From assembly GCA_965216965.1 (NCBI GenBank), contig CBDCGX010000049.1, forward strand, positions 1 through 26,823: a DNA stretch of 26,823 bases, read 5' to 3'. Shown piece after piece: positions 15,485 to 23,944 of this stretch. The stretch is from CBDAKK01 sp965216965 (GTDB lineage Bacteria; Spirochaetota; Spirochaetia; WTKD01; G963693115). How positions within the stretch are numbered: the stretch's first letter is position 1; every line of letters begins with the position of its first letter. Below the pieces are notes generated by a model. The model had not been told where the DNA came from. It made no database searches and saw only the letters and a program-made list of their open reading frames with translations. The position numbers and the translations under genes were made by a program.

Positions 15485-17335
15485 ATGAACCACAATATTT
15501 TGTCTTCTCTCAAAACAAAAATATTCCTTTTTCCGAAAACATGTGGTGTGTATATTATGAGAAACAAAAAAAAGTCAATTATCTATGTGGGCAAAGCAAA
15601 ATCACTACGACATCGAGTATCTTCATATTTTAACCCCAAAAATACTCCCAAAGTCTCTATACTTATGAAAAATGTACATAGCATTGATTATAGAATCACA
15701 TCAAGCGAGTATGAAGCTCTTTTACTTGAGCATAATCTCATTAAATCTCATAAACCAAAATACAATATATTGCTTAAAGATGATAAAACATTTCCCGTAA
15801 TCTGTGTGACAAAAGAAAAATTCCCAAAAATATTTAAAACCCGCACAATTCGTAACGATAAAAGTACATATTACGGACCATATGTCAATATCAATCTCCT
15901 CAATATTTACTTACAACTTATAGAAAAACTATACCCTCTTCGTCGATGTAAGAATATAAGGTGGAAAAAACATCCCTGCTTATATTATCATATTGACCGT
16001 TGTGCCGCCGTGTGTGCAAAGAAAATATCAGAAAAAGAATATAATACTCGCATACAAAAAATACAACGCCTCCTTGCTGGCAATACAAAAAAGTTAAAAA
16101 AGACTCTTACCCTAAGCATGCACAATTATGCAAAGAAAAAGAATTTTGAAGAAGCAAAAAAATATAGAGATATCATTATTGCCATCGAAAACATACAACA
16201 AGAAAGCTCTATCATAGCCGAAGACAACTCCACAATCTATAATTACATAGGATACGCAGAAAACAATAGCCACGCATGCTTTACGGTCATTCATATGAAA
16301 GGCAATACCATGCTAGAAACTCATACTTCACATGCGTATATTTTTGATACTTTACAAGAATCGTTTGAAAGGTTTTTAATAGCATATCATGCACAACATA
16401 CATTAGTTTCAGATATACTATTCCTTCCATTACATATTGAAAACGAGACAAAAGTGTTTTTTAAAAGAAAATATTCTACTACATGCAAAATCCCTAGCAC
16501 TTCACAGCATCGAAGTATTATGAAAGCTGCAAAAGAAAATGCCATGCAAGCTCTCAGGAAAAAAGAATATAAACAAGGCAATCTCAAAGGTGTACAAGCA
16601 CTACAGAATGTATTGCAATTAAAAACTCCCCCTCTATATATAGAAGGCTTTGATATAGCTCATGTAGAAGGTACACACACCGTTGCCGCCATGGTATGTT
16701 TTGTAAATGGTGTTCCTCAAAAAAAAGAATACCGTCACTTTATAATTACTACTGTAAAGAAAGGTCACATAGACGACTACGCATCATTACAAGAGGTTAT
16801 AGCCCGAAGATACATGAAAGTGAAAGATAAGAAGAAATCTATGCCTGACTGCATTGTAATAGACGGAGGAATTGGTCAAACAAATAGCACGCAAGATATA
16901 CTAAACACACTAAAGCTTCCTATTCCCCTTATAGGGCTTGCAAAAAAACACGAAGAAATTTTCTTTCCTACAAATAGTGGAATATTTTCTCCTCTTTTAC
17001 AAAAAGGGATTTTATCAAATCCTCTCCAACTTGATAAAACTCATATTGCTAGTCGGCTATTACAAGCCATACGTAATGAGGCTCATAGGTTTGGAACACG
17101 TTTCAGAGCAAAAAAACAAAAGGCATCTCTTTCTCTTTCTCTCTATACCTCTGTAACAGGAATAGGACCCATTAAAGCAAAAAAACTTATCAACGTGTTT
17201 TCTTCGTTTGAAGATATAATACATTCACCTCCTGAAATAATTTCTAAAGTCATTAATGTAAAAGTAGAAACTGTAAAAGAACTACAAAAACTTATATATG
17301 CAACCTACTTTACAAAAAAGAATTCATTAAAATGA
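15485..17335 (+). CDS. uvrC: Excinuclease ABC subunit C
   Basis: UvrC makes the two incisions flanking DNA damage in nucleotide excision repair after UvrB loading. The 616-aa protein contains the GIY-YIG nuclease (about 18-100: CGVYIM, IYVGKAKSLRHRVSSYF, SEYEALLLEHNLIK). Four cysteines follow at 155, 165, 173 and 177 in the pattern that binds an iron-sulfur cluster in E. coli UvrC. A UVR motif (about 205-238) interacts with UvrB. The RNase H-like nuclease carries Asp390 (EGFDIAHVEG), Asp460 (VIDGG) and His534. Tandem helix-hairpin-helix motifs lie at about 555-605. All catalytic residues are in place. There is no SD before the ATG. Length is normal for the family. Confidence 0.97.
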   Translation: MNHNILSSLKTKIFLFPKTCGVYIMRNKKKSIIYVGKAKSLRHRVSSYFNPKNTPKVSILMKNVHSIDYRITSSEYEALLLEHNLIKSHKPKYNILLKDDKTFPVICVTKEKFPKIFKTRTIRNDKSTYYGPYVNINLLNIYLQLIEKLYPLRRCKNIRWKKHPCLYYHIDRCAAVCAKKISEKEYNTRIQKIQRLLAGNTKKLKKTLTLSMHNYAKKKNFEEAKKYRDIIIAIENIQQESSIIAEDNSTIYNYIGYAENNSHACFTVIHMKGNTMLETHTSHAYIFDTLQESFERFLIAYHAQHTLVSDILFLPLHIENETKVFFKRKYSTTCKIPSTSQHRSIMKAAKENAMQALRKKEYKQGNLKGVQALQNVLQLKTPPLYIEGFDIAHVEGTHTVAAMVCFVNGVPQKKEYRHFIITTVKKGHIDDYASLQEVIARRYMKVKDKKKSMPDCIVIDGGIGQTNSTQDILNTLKLPIPLIGLAKKHEEIFFPTNSGIFSPLLQKGILSNPLQLDKTHIASRLLQAIRNEAHRFGTRFRAKKQKASLSLSLYTSVTGIGPIKAKKLINVFSSFEDIIHSPPEIISKVINVKVETVKELQKLIYATYFTKKNSLK

Positions 17336-17392
17336 CAAAAACACACAGAATCACGTTAAGATATTAAAAAAATAACCGAGAATTTATATATA

Positions 17393-18742
17393 ATGAGCAA
17401 TATTTCTAAGAACATAAAAAAACAAGTGGATATATTGAGCAAAAGAGATCAGCTTACTTTATTACAAAATGCATTAAAAATATCCTATAAAAATCAAAAC
17501 GAAATCATAGAAAACACGTACGGCGAATATACCCCAGGAAAGGTTATTATTCATCTTAGAATGGTTATAAGCACCCTCAAAAAATTGTGTGCTAAGAACG
17601 GCTATCTTTTGGAAAAATATTATCCTCATAATCGTGCAGAGGAAATACTAGGAATACTTCAACCACTTGTAAATCAGTTTGAACAAATCACTCCCTCTGC
17701 TAATGAAGAAACTATACGCTCATCTGTACTTACTACAATACGTACTATTGAACAGCTTAAAAATGTTTTAGGGCCAAATATAGAGATGAATGACTCCACA
17801 AAAGACATAGCGGACGTTTCAAAAGAAATTGCAATTATTCAAACAAAAACTAATGAGCTTAAAAAAACAACAAAAAATATTACTTCTCTTCTTTCAAATA
17901 TAAAACGTCATCATACAAATTCTAGTGCAAATACAAAGTTAATACTTGAAATCTCAAAAAAAGCAAAAACCACACTTGAAGACATTAAATTACAAAGCTC
18001 TCAAACAAAAGAGCTATACAAAAATATTAAAAACACATACGAATTATTTGAAAAAGAACAAAAAACCTTAAAAAAGAAAATTTCTACACAAGAAGAATAC
18101 GTTGCGAAAAAAACCTATTCAATAGACTCTGTAGTACAAGAACTCACAGAATTACATTCAAAACTGAAAAAAACATATGAGACTATGGAAGAACAATCAA
18201 AACAGTTTGCAATATCTTCTTCTTCTATACAACACCAAACCTCAAAAGCAGACAGTCTTCTCAACCAAGCACGCCATACAATGTACATGTCACGAGGCTC
18301 AGGTCTTCTCGGTACATATAGAGAACTGTATTTACGAGCAAGCAGATCCTCATATAGACTTCCATGGATACTAGGGGCAATAGTAGGATTTATATTTAGT
18401 GCAATTTTGATAGGGATTACATATACAAATATTCAAAACACCAACTATAACTTCTCTACAATAATAAATACTCCTAATACCATGTTAGAAATTTTACTCA
18501 TTCCCTTTACTATTTTTGTGTTTTTCTTCTGTGTATACAGATGGCGAAAGCGTATAATGCTTATAGATAAATATCAATCTCGTGCAGTCGCAATTGAAAC
18601 CTATATACGAGTATCAGACAAACTTCCTATGGATTCTCCTGAGCAAGAAAAAGCAGCCCATACAATTATGAGACACATAGAAGAAGACTTTGGGATTTTC
18701 TCACATAGAACAATTATTCCATGGTATAACGAAGTTGTATGA
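17393..18742 (+). CDS. Coiled-coil protein with two C-terminal transmembrane helices, unknown function
   Basis: I do not recognise this 449-aa protein. The first 130 residues are predicted soluble and helical. Residues about 135-300 are Lys/Glu/Ser/Thr-rich with heptad character, compatible with long coiled coils. Two hydrophobic helices at about 323-343 and 365-383 form a membrane hairpin. The C-terminal 65 residues are soluble and contain DKYQSRAVAIETYIRVSDKL and AAHTIMRHIEEDFG. There is no signal peptide, so both soluble parts should be cytoplasmic (inference). The ATG has no clear ribosome site, and a TATAAT overlaps the start. The stop overlaps the next gene by 4 bp (ATGA), so the two are coupled and may act together. 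It could be a membrane-tethered scaffold. Confidence 0.8.
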   Translation: MSNISKNIKKQVDILSKRDQLTLLQNALKISYKNQNEIIENTYGEYTPGKVIIHLRMVISTLKKLCAKNGYLLEKYYPHNRAEEILGILQPLVNQFEQITPSANEETIRSSVLTTIRTIEQLKNVLGPNIEMNDSTKDIADVSKEIAIIQTKTNELKKTTKNITSLLSNIKRHHTNSSANTKLILEISKKAKTTLEDIKLQSSQTKELYKNIKNTYELFEKEQKTLKKKISTQEEYVAKKTYSIDSVVQELTELHSKLKKTYETMEEQSKQFAISSSSIQHQTSKADSLLNQARHTMYMSRGSGLLGTYRELYLRASRSSYRLPWILGAIVGFIFSAILIGITYTNIQNTNYNFSTIINTPNTMLEILLIPFTIFVFFFCVYRWRKRIMLIDKYQSRAVAIETYIRVSDKLPMDSPEQEKAAHTIMRHIEEDFGIFSHRTIIPWYNEVV

Positions 18743-19470
18743 AAAAATATATAAAAAGTATATTCTTTAAAAAAGAAGCAGATGCTAAAACATATGAAAA
18801 CTTAACTTCCAACACTAGCAAATCCCAGTCACATTTAGGTGGGAATATTATTGAACCAGATGCTAAAACATATGAAAACTTAACTTCCAACACTAGCAAA
18901 TCCCAGCCACATTTAGGTGGAAATATTATTGAAGGAGATCCTTTCACTTTTTCTCCAAAGGTTTGGGATTATATCATTGATAGATTTGCTATTAATACAG
19001 TTCTTGATATCGGTAGTGGAATGGGATATTCTTCCCATTATTTTCATAAAAAGGGACTTATATGCATAGCCGTTGATGGATTAAAAGAAAATATAAAGCA
19101 TGCCATCTATCCCACTCTTGAAATTGACTTAACAAAAGAATACATTAATACAAACGTAGACTTAGTTCATTGCCAAGAAGTTGTTGAACATATTAAAGAA
19201 GAATATCTGGATAATACATTGCGTTCCCTTGCGTGTGGAAGATTTATTATTATGACACATGCCCTTCCTAATCAAAGTGGATATCATCATGTTAACAAAC
19301 AACCTAGGGAATATTGGGAGAAAAATCTCAAGAAATATAATTATTATCCCCTGCTAAAGGATACCAATCAAATAAGAAAGATAGCAAAAGAAGACGGTGC
19401 CATCTATCTTGAACAAACTGGAATCCTCTTTGCAAATAGAGATAAAGTTTGTTCTAACCCTACAATATAA
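18739..19470 (+). CDS. SAM-dependent methyltransferase with N-terminal 26-residue tandem repeat
   Basis: The 243-aa protein has a class I methyltransferase core from about residue 70. Motif I is VLDIGSGMGYSSHYF with the acidic residue VDG after strand 2, then VHCQEVVEHI and the late block MTHALPNQSGYHHVN.QP.EYW. This late block is common in methyltransferases found in glycan gene sets. The target is unknown. Residues 15-66 are two nearly identical 26-aa units (DAKTYENLTSNTSKSQxHLG then GNIIEx). The second unit leads into GDPFTFSPKVWDYII, where the usual domain begins. The repeats look like a recent in-frame duplication, 78 bp each. It overlaps the preceding coiled-coil gene by 4 bp. The copper ATPase gene follows behind its own promoter. 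Confidence 0.8.
   Translation: MKKYIKSIFFKKEADAKTYENLTSNTSKSQSHLGGNIIEPDAKTYENLTSNTSKSQPHLGGNIIEGDPFTFSPKVWDYIIDRFAINTVLDIGSGMGYSSHYFHKKGLICIAVDGLKENIKHAIYPTLEIDLTKEYINTNVDLVHCQEVVEHIKEEYLDNTLRSLACGRFIIMTHALPNQSGYHHVNKQPREYWEKNLKKYNYYPLLKDTNQIRKIAKEDGAIYLEQTGILFANRDKVCSNPTI
18781..18936 (+). repeat. 78-bp in-frame tandem duplication
   Basis: Two adjacent 78-bp copies, 18781-18858 and 18859-18936. Only a few bases differ (CAGTCACAT versus CAGCCACAT, GTGGGAAT versus GTGGAAAT, GAACCA versus GAAGGA). The near-identity at DNA level points to a recent duplication or ongoing homogenisation. Length is a multiple of three, so copy number changes would keep the frame. Confidence 0.95.
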
Positions 19471-19474
19471 TTAG

Positions 19475-19503
19475 TTGCAACCCGATTACTAAATTACTAT
19501 CAT
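19475..19503 (+). promoter_or_regulatory. Putative copA promoter
   Basis: TTGCAA (19475-19480) and TATCAT (19498-19503) are separated by 17 bp. The -10 ends 6 bases before the ATG at 19510, so a start site 6-8 bases downstream would give a leaderless mRNA. No SD is present. A CueR-like or CsoR-like dyad is not evident. Confidence 0.4.
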
Positions 19504-19509
19504 AATATT

Positions 19510-21984
19510 ATGAAGCACATTTATATAATATCTGATATGTCTTGTGCTGAATGTAAAGACAAAATAGAAAAAATCCTTATTACTCATAAAAATATAAAGA
19601 ATGTTTCTGCTACTTTAAGCACTAAAAAAGTAACCATAGAAATGACTGCACATATTTCTTTGGAAGAATTGCAAAAAACACTTACAAGTGCAAAATTGCA
19701 CTATACAATAAAAACGTCAGGTTTCACAACTCCCCACACCAAAGACTCTTCAGCAGAAAATGGAGTATTTTATTGTCCTATGCGTTGCGAAGACGATAAA
19801 ACTTACAATAAGGCAGGAGCATGTCCAGTATGTGGCATGGACCTCATAGAACAGCTAAAACCAGACTCCGCAACTCAATATACATGTCCCATGCACTCTG
19901 AGTTTATAAAAGACGAGCCAGGAAGTTGTCCCATATGTGGGATGGATTTAATTCCAATGGAACCCTCTGAAAGTGAAGAAGACAAAATCTATATGTCACT
20001 ACTAAAAAAACTAAAACTGTCAATTCTCTTTGCTACTCCTATCTTTCTTATTGCAATGTTAGATTTTATCCCCAATACCCCCCTTACAAAATTACTACCC
20101 TATGCAGGATGGAATTGGATACAATTAGTGCTGTCGCTTCCTGTGGTATTTTATACTTGTTGGATGTTTTTTGAACGAGCTTGGACCTCTATAAAAACAA
20201 TGAATCTAAATATGTTTACCCTTATAGGTATTGGTACAGGAATAGCATGGATATTTAGTGTTGTTGCTATGTTATTTCCTTCTATTTTTCCAGAACAATT
20301 TAGAACTGAAAATGGCACAGTCTTTGTGTATTTTGAAGCCACAACGGTAATTCTTACCTTAGTACTACTTGGTCAATTATTAGAGGCAAAAGCACATAGT
20401 CAAACAAGTGGTGCAATTAAAGAGCTACTAAAACTAGCTCCTACAGAAGCAACTCTTGTAACTCCTAAAAGTGATAAGATAATTTCTATTCATTCTATAG
20501 TCAAAGGAAATATTTTACGGGTAAAACCAGGCGATAAAATACCTGTTGATGGAGAAATAACCGAGGGATATAGCTCAATAGATGAAAGTATGATTACAGG
20601 AGAACCTATTCCAGTCGATAAAAATGTAGGCGATGCTGTGAGTTCTGGGACTATAAATGGAACAAAATCATTTGTAATGGTAGCAAAAAAAGTAGGGTCA
20701 GAAACACTTCTCTCACAGATCATTCACATGGTTAACGAAGCAAGTCGCTCTAAAGCCCCCATACAAAAACTAGCAGATACCATCTCAAAATATTTTGTCC
20801 CAGTTGTTATTACAGCTTCAATTATTACATTTTTTATTTGGAAAGGGTTTGGTCCAGAACCAGCACTAGTATATGCATTTACAAACGCAATTGCCGTATT
20901 AATTATTGCATGTCCTTGTGCTTTAGGGCTTGCTACCCCTATGTCTGTTATGGTGGGAGTTGGAAAAGGAGCAAAAAACGGAGTGCTTATAAAAAATGCC
21001 GAAGCACTTGAGAATCTTAACAAAGTAGACGTGCTTATTACCGATAAAACTGGAACAATAACCAAGGGGAAACCATCTGTGGAAAAAGTTGTAAATGAGT
21101 TAAGAAATTATGATGCACAACTTGTGAAATATATAGCTTCTCTTAATCAATACAGTGAACATCCTTTAGCTAAAGCAATTATGAACTATGCAAAAGAAAA
21201 AGGGATATCTCCTCAAAAATCAGATGACTTTGAAGCCATCATGGGAAAAGGAGTTGTGGGGACTGTAAATAAGAAAAAAATTGCCATCGGAAATAAAAAA
21301 CTTATAGAAAAAATAAGTGCGAAATTACCAACAAATATTGATGAAAGAATAATTGAGGAACAAAGCCATGGAAAAACAACTTCATATATCTCTGTAGATG
21401 GAACAGTACAAGGATATATAACTATTAGCGATCCCATTAAAGAAACAAGTAAGCAGGCTATCTCTTTACTTCAAGAAAAAAATATAGATGTAATTATGCT
21501 CACTGGGGATAATAAACTAACTGCAAAAAGCGTAGCAGACAAGCTCCATTTATCAAACTTTCAGGCTGAATGTTTACCAGAAGATAAATTAAAAACCATT
21601 AAAGATTTACAATCTCAAGGAAAAGTCATCGCAATGGCAGGAGATGGCATTAATGATGCCCCTGCATTAGCACAAGCAAATATTGGCATAGCCATGGGAA
21701 CTGGCACTGACGTTGCTATTGAGAGCAGTGAAGTTACCTTAGTAAAAGGAGACTTACTTGGTATAGTAAAAGCAGTGCGTTTAGGACAACTTGTAATGCT
21801 AAACATTAAACAAAATTTGTTTTTTGCGTTTATTTATAACACACTAGGCATACCTGTGGCAGCGGGTCTATTGTATCCTTTCTTTGGGACTCTGTTATCA
21901 CCTATGATCGCAGCGGCAGCAATGAGTTTTAGCTCATTTTCTGTTATTACAAACTCACTACGATTAAGAAAATACAAACTATAA
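19510..21984 (+). CDS. copA: Cu(+)-exporting P1B-type ATPase with HMA and two heavy-metal-binding domains
   Basis: This 824-aa inner-membrane pump exports Cu+ (possibly Ag+) using ATP. It has an N-terminal HMA domain (2-70) with the metal pair CAEC (12-15). Two short heavy-metal-binding modules follow: YCPM...AGACPVCGMDL (88-112) and YTCPMHSEF.....CPICGMDLIPM (124-150). TGEP (363-366), the membrane CPC (468-470) in ACPCALGLATP, phosphorylation site Asp512 in DKTGT, the HP dipeptide (551-552), TGDN and GDGINDAPALAQA complete the core. The last helices show N-x6-YN-x4-P (NLFFAFIYNTLGIP) and MxxSS, the subgroup P1B-1 (Cu+) signature. The first HMBD is more diverged. No copper chaperone or regulator gene is adjacent. 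The head-to-tail neighbour on the right is the convergent phosphonate cluster. Confidence 0.93.
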   Translation: MKHIYIISDMSCAECKDKIEKILITHKNIKNVSATLSTKKVTIEMTAHISLEELQKTLTSAKLHYTIKTSGFTTPHTKDSSAENGVFYCPMRCEDDKTYNKAGACPVCGMDLIEQLKPDSATQYTCPMHSEFIKDEPGSCPICGMDLIPMEPSESEEDKIYMSLLKKLKLSILFATPIFLIAMLDFIPNTPLTKLLPYAGWNWIQLVLSLPVVFYTCWMFFERAWTSIKTMNLNMFTLIGIGTGIAWIFSVVAMLFPSIFPEQFRTENGTVFVYFEATTVILTLVLLGQLLEAKAHSQTSGAIKELLKLAPTEATLVTPKSDKIISIHSIVKGNILRVKPGDKIPVDGEITEGYSSIDESMITGEPIPVDKNVGDAVSSGTINGTKSFVMVAKKVGSETLLSQIIHMVNEASRSKAPIQKLADTISKYFVPVVITASIITFFIWKGFGPEPALVYAFTNAIAVLIIACPCALGLATPMSVMVGVGKGAKNGVLIKNAEALENLNKVDVLITDKTGTITKGKPSVEKVVNELRNYDAQLVKYIASLNQYSEHPLAKAIMNYAKEKGISPQKSDDFEAIMGKGVVGTVNKKKIAIGNKKLIEKISAKLPTNIDERIIEEQSHGKTTSYISVDGTVQGYITISDPIKETSKQAISLLQEKNIDVIMLTGDNKLTAKSVADKLHLSNFQAECLPEDKLKTIKDLQSQGKVIAMAGDGINDAPALAQANIGIAMGTGTDVAIESSEVTLVKGDLLGIVKAVRLGQLVMLNIKQNLFFAFIYNTLGIPVAAGLLYPFFGTLLSPMIAAAAMSFSSFSVITNSLRLRKYKL

Positions 21985-22003
21985 AACTTTTATTAATTTT
22001 AAT

Positions 22004-23089
22004 TTAAAGTAATATCTTGTGTAACAGTTTTAAGAATTGCTTAATATCTCTGTAATCAATTGCTCCAATGTTTGCCACCCTAAACGTATTAAACACTTTT
22101 ACCTTACCAGGATATATAGTAAATCCATTCTCATAAAAATAGTCATGCATGTCATCAAAATTAATAGCATCTGGCATGAAAATAGAAGTTATAATGCGTG
22201 AATGATGATCATCATCCACAAGATAGCGTAGTCCTAATTGCTTTAAACCTTTTGTTAACGTTAGCCACGACTTATTATATCTCTTATATCTATTTTTTAT
22301 ACCTTCTTCTTTTGCTTCAACTATAGCCTGCTTCAAGGCATATAGAGTCTGCACGGGTGGAGTAAATCTCATCTGATGTGTTTTTACAAAATGTTCATAC
22401 TGTGCATACAAATTCAGATAGTAATTCCTAGGAGTATTATTTTTTAGTTTCTGTAACGAATGTTTATCGGCAATTACAAATACAATACCAGCCATTCCTT
22501 GAATATTCTTGTTACTGCTTGCAACAAGAAAAGAAACATTATCTTCTTCCATATCAATATCAATAGCTCCAAATGAGCTCATCGCATCTACAATTAGCTC
22601 TACATTATACTTCTTTGCTATACTCCCTAAAACAGCAAGATTGTTTAATAACCCTGTAGTTGTTTCATTATGTACTACTGCTAAATATTGAAAATCTCCA
22701 TTTTCTAGTTCTTTTTCTAAGTTACTATATTCAATTGGCTTAATTGGCGAACTCAAAAACTCTACCATATCTATATCATACGCATTCGCAATCTCACACA
22801 TTCTTTTCCCATAGGCACCATTGTTTACAATGAGAATCTTACCACTTACCGAGCTTATTACACTTTCAATTCCCGCTGTTCCACTTCCTCCAAAAAGGAT
22901 GCTAGTATAATCAGCGTCAGCATCACTAGTTACTACAAAATGTGTTAATTCCTTTGATATCCATTCCAGCACATCTCCAAATTTTTTCTCTCTAGGACAA
23001 ATATCGGGGACAACTTGTGCCATCTTAACTGTATCTGTAGTGGTTGCTGGGCCAGGATTTAATAACACATTTCTTTTAATTTCTTCCAT
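22004..23089 (-). CDS. phnW: 2-aminoethylphosphonate transaminase
   Basis: This 361-aa PLP enzyme interconverts phosphonoacetaldehyde plus alanine with 2-aminoethylphosphonate (AEP) plus pyruvate. Here the neighbours point to the biosynthetic direction. Family blocks are LLNPGPATTTDTVKMAQV (9-26), DICPREKKFGD (29-39), LFGGSGTAGIES (65-76), HNETTTGLLNN (140-150), VDAMSSFGAIDID (167-179) and the PLP lysine Lys194 in SSNKNIQG. Its ATG lies 14 bp inside the end of pntC, preceded by GGAGAAAAG-type sequence, so translation is coupled. In Treponema denticola a single protein joins PntC to this type of transaminase; here they are separate but overlapping genes. No phosphonatase (phnX) is next to it, arguing against a catabolic role. 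The reading of substrate is very likely. Confidence 0.92.
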   Translation of the reverse strand: MEEIKRNVLLNPGPATTTDTVKMAQVVPDICPREKKFGDVLEWISKELTHFVVTSDADADYTSILFGGSGTAGIESVISSVSGKILIVNNGAYGKRMCEIANAYDIDMVEFLSSPIKPIEYSNLEKELENGDFQYLAVVHNETTTGLLNNLAVLGSIAKKYNVELIVDAMSSFGAIDIDMEEDNVSFLVASSNKNIQGMAGIVFVIADKHSLQKLKNNTPRNYYLNLYAQYEHFVKTHQMRFTPPVQTLYALKQAIVEAKEEGIKNRYKRYNKSWLTLTKGLKQLGLRYLVDDDHHSRIITSIFMPDAINFDDMHDYFYENGFTIYPGKVKVFNTFRVANIGAIDYRDIKQFLKLLHKILL

Positions 23090-23804
23090 CTTTTCTCCTG
23101 ATATGCGGCATGATTTCTTTTACTGCCCTCTGTAAATGATACTCATTATCAATTTCACACCAAGCAAGATCTTTAACTTTTTTTACAAAAAATGGTTTTA
23201 TTTTAGAACTTCTTACCATTATATATTCATAATCAATAGTTCTATCATGGGATTCTTCATATAAATTACACATAAGCGCATATCTGCTTAATGATATTCT
23301 TGAAATACCTACAAATTCTCCATAAACAGAATGTAATTTATTTTTATCTTTTGACATATACATAAGAGTATAACTATTATCAACTTCTATATATACTTCA
23401 TCTTTACTATTTGTAATCTCACCTGCTAAGATACTATCCTTTCTTTCATCTTCAATAAGATACCGCACTGCATTTTTTTCATATAGTATATCAGACTCAA
23501 GCAGTAAAAAATCATCTCGGATAAGATTTTTCATTATAAATAGTGTTTCCATACTTGAGGTAGTGGCAAAATACTCACTTTTTATTGTCTCAACACAATT
23601 AAATTGTTTAGCAAAGGCATCATATATTTCACTACAATATCCTGTACCAATATATATTTTTTCTATTCCATACGAAAGCAAAACATGTATGCTTCTTTCA
23701 ATTAAAGATATTCCACCAACTTCTAAGAATCCTTTTGGTTTTACTTTAGTTCTCTCCTTTAATCTACTTCCAAGCCCCGCAGCTAGAACTATCGCTAATT
23801 TCAT
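23076..23804 (-). CDS. pntC: CTP:2-aminoethylphosphonate cytidylyltransferase
   Basis: PntC activates AEP with CTP to CMP-AEP, the donor for attaching AEP to cell-surface polymers or lipids. The 242-aa protein is a LicC-like nucleotidyltransferase. It shows the nucleotide loop LAAGLGSRL (7-15), PKGF with Lys24, the family stretch IGTGY, SSMETLF (83-89), and the metal Asp105 in LLLESDILYE. DEVYIEVD and a C-terminal EIDNEYHL (217-224) follow. The overall pattern agrees with the Treponema PntC described biochemically, as I recall it. The ATG overlaps the stop of the upstream 44-codon ORF (TAATG), and the 3' end overlaps phnW by 14 bp. The ribosome site is weak, so coupled initiation is likely. 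Phosphocholine as substrate (LicC) is less likely given ppd and phnW beside it. Confidence 0.9.
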   Translation of the reverse strand: MKLAIVLAAGLGSRLKERTKVKPKGFLEVGGISLIERSIHVLLSYGIEKIYIGTGYCSEIYDAFAKQFNCVETIKSEYFATTSSMETLFIMKNLIRDDFLLLESDILYEKNAVRYLIEDERKDSILAGEITNSKDEVYIEVDNSYTLMYMSKDKNKLHSVYGEFVGISRISLSRYALMCNLYEESHDRTIDYEYIMVRSSKIKPFFVKKVKDLAWCEIDNEYHLQRAVKEIMPHIRRKDGRN

Positions 23805-23938
23805 TAGTTTTCTATAACAACATTGAATCGTGATTTTGAATTTATATATTTATCAAAATTATCGTCTTTAATTAGAACTTCCAATACAATTTTATTAATC
23901 CTGTCTTTCTTATCCCATATTTTTTTCCATTTACTCAT
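23804..23938 (-). CDS. Small ORF (44 aa) between ppd and pntC, possible truncated methyltransferase N-terminus
   Basis: ATG at 23938-23936 opens a 44-codon frame ending in TAA at 23804-23806, whose last base is the first of the pntC ATG (TAATG). It starts 6 bp after the ppd stop, and AGGA in the ppd tail serves as a possible ribosome site. It therefore fits the operon exactly. The peptide is charged: MSKWKKIWDKKDRINKIVLE, then VLIKDDNFDKYINSKSRFNV and VIEN. The opening resembles the N-terminus of some SAM methyltransferases (W-x-KIW-x-KK). It may be a remnant of a longer gene whose rest was lost, or a genuine small protein. No membrane segment is present. Confidence 0.5.
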   Translation of the reverse strand: MSKWKKIWDKKDRINKIVLEVLIKDDNFDKYINSKSRFNVVIEN

Positions 23939-23944
23939 AACATT

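Noticed and set aside
21985..22003. Possible bidirectional terminator between copA and phnW
   Set aside because: Only a 5-bp AT stem (ACTTT/AAAGT) is visible, too weak to support a terminator call.
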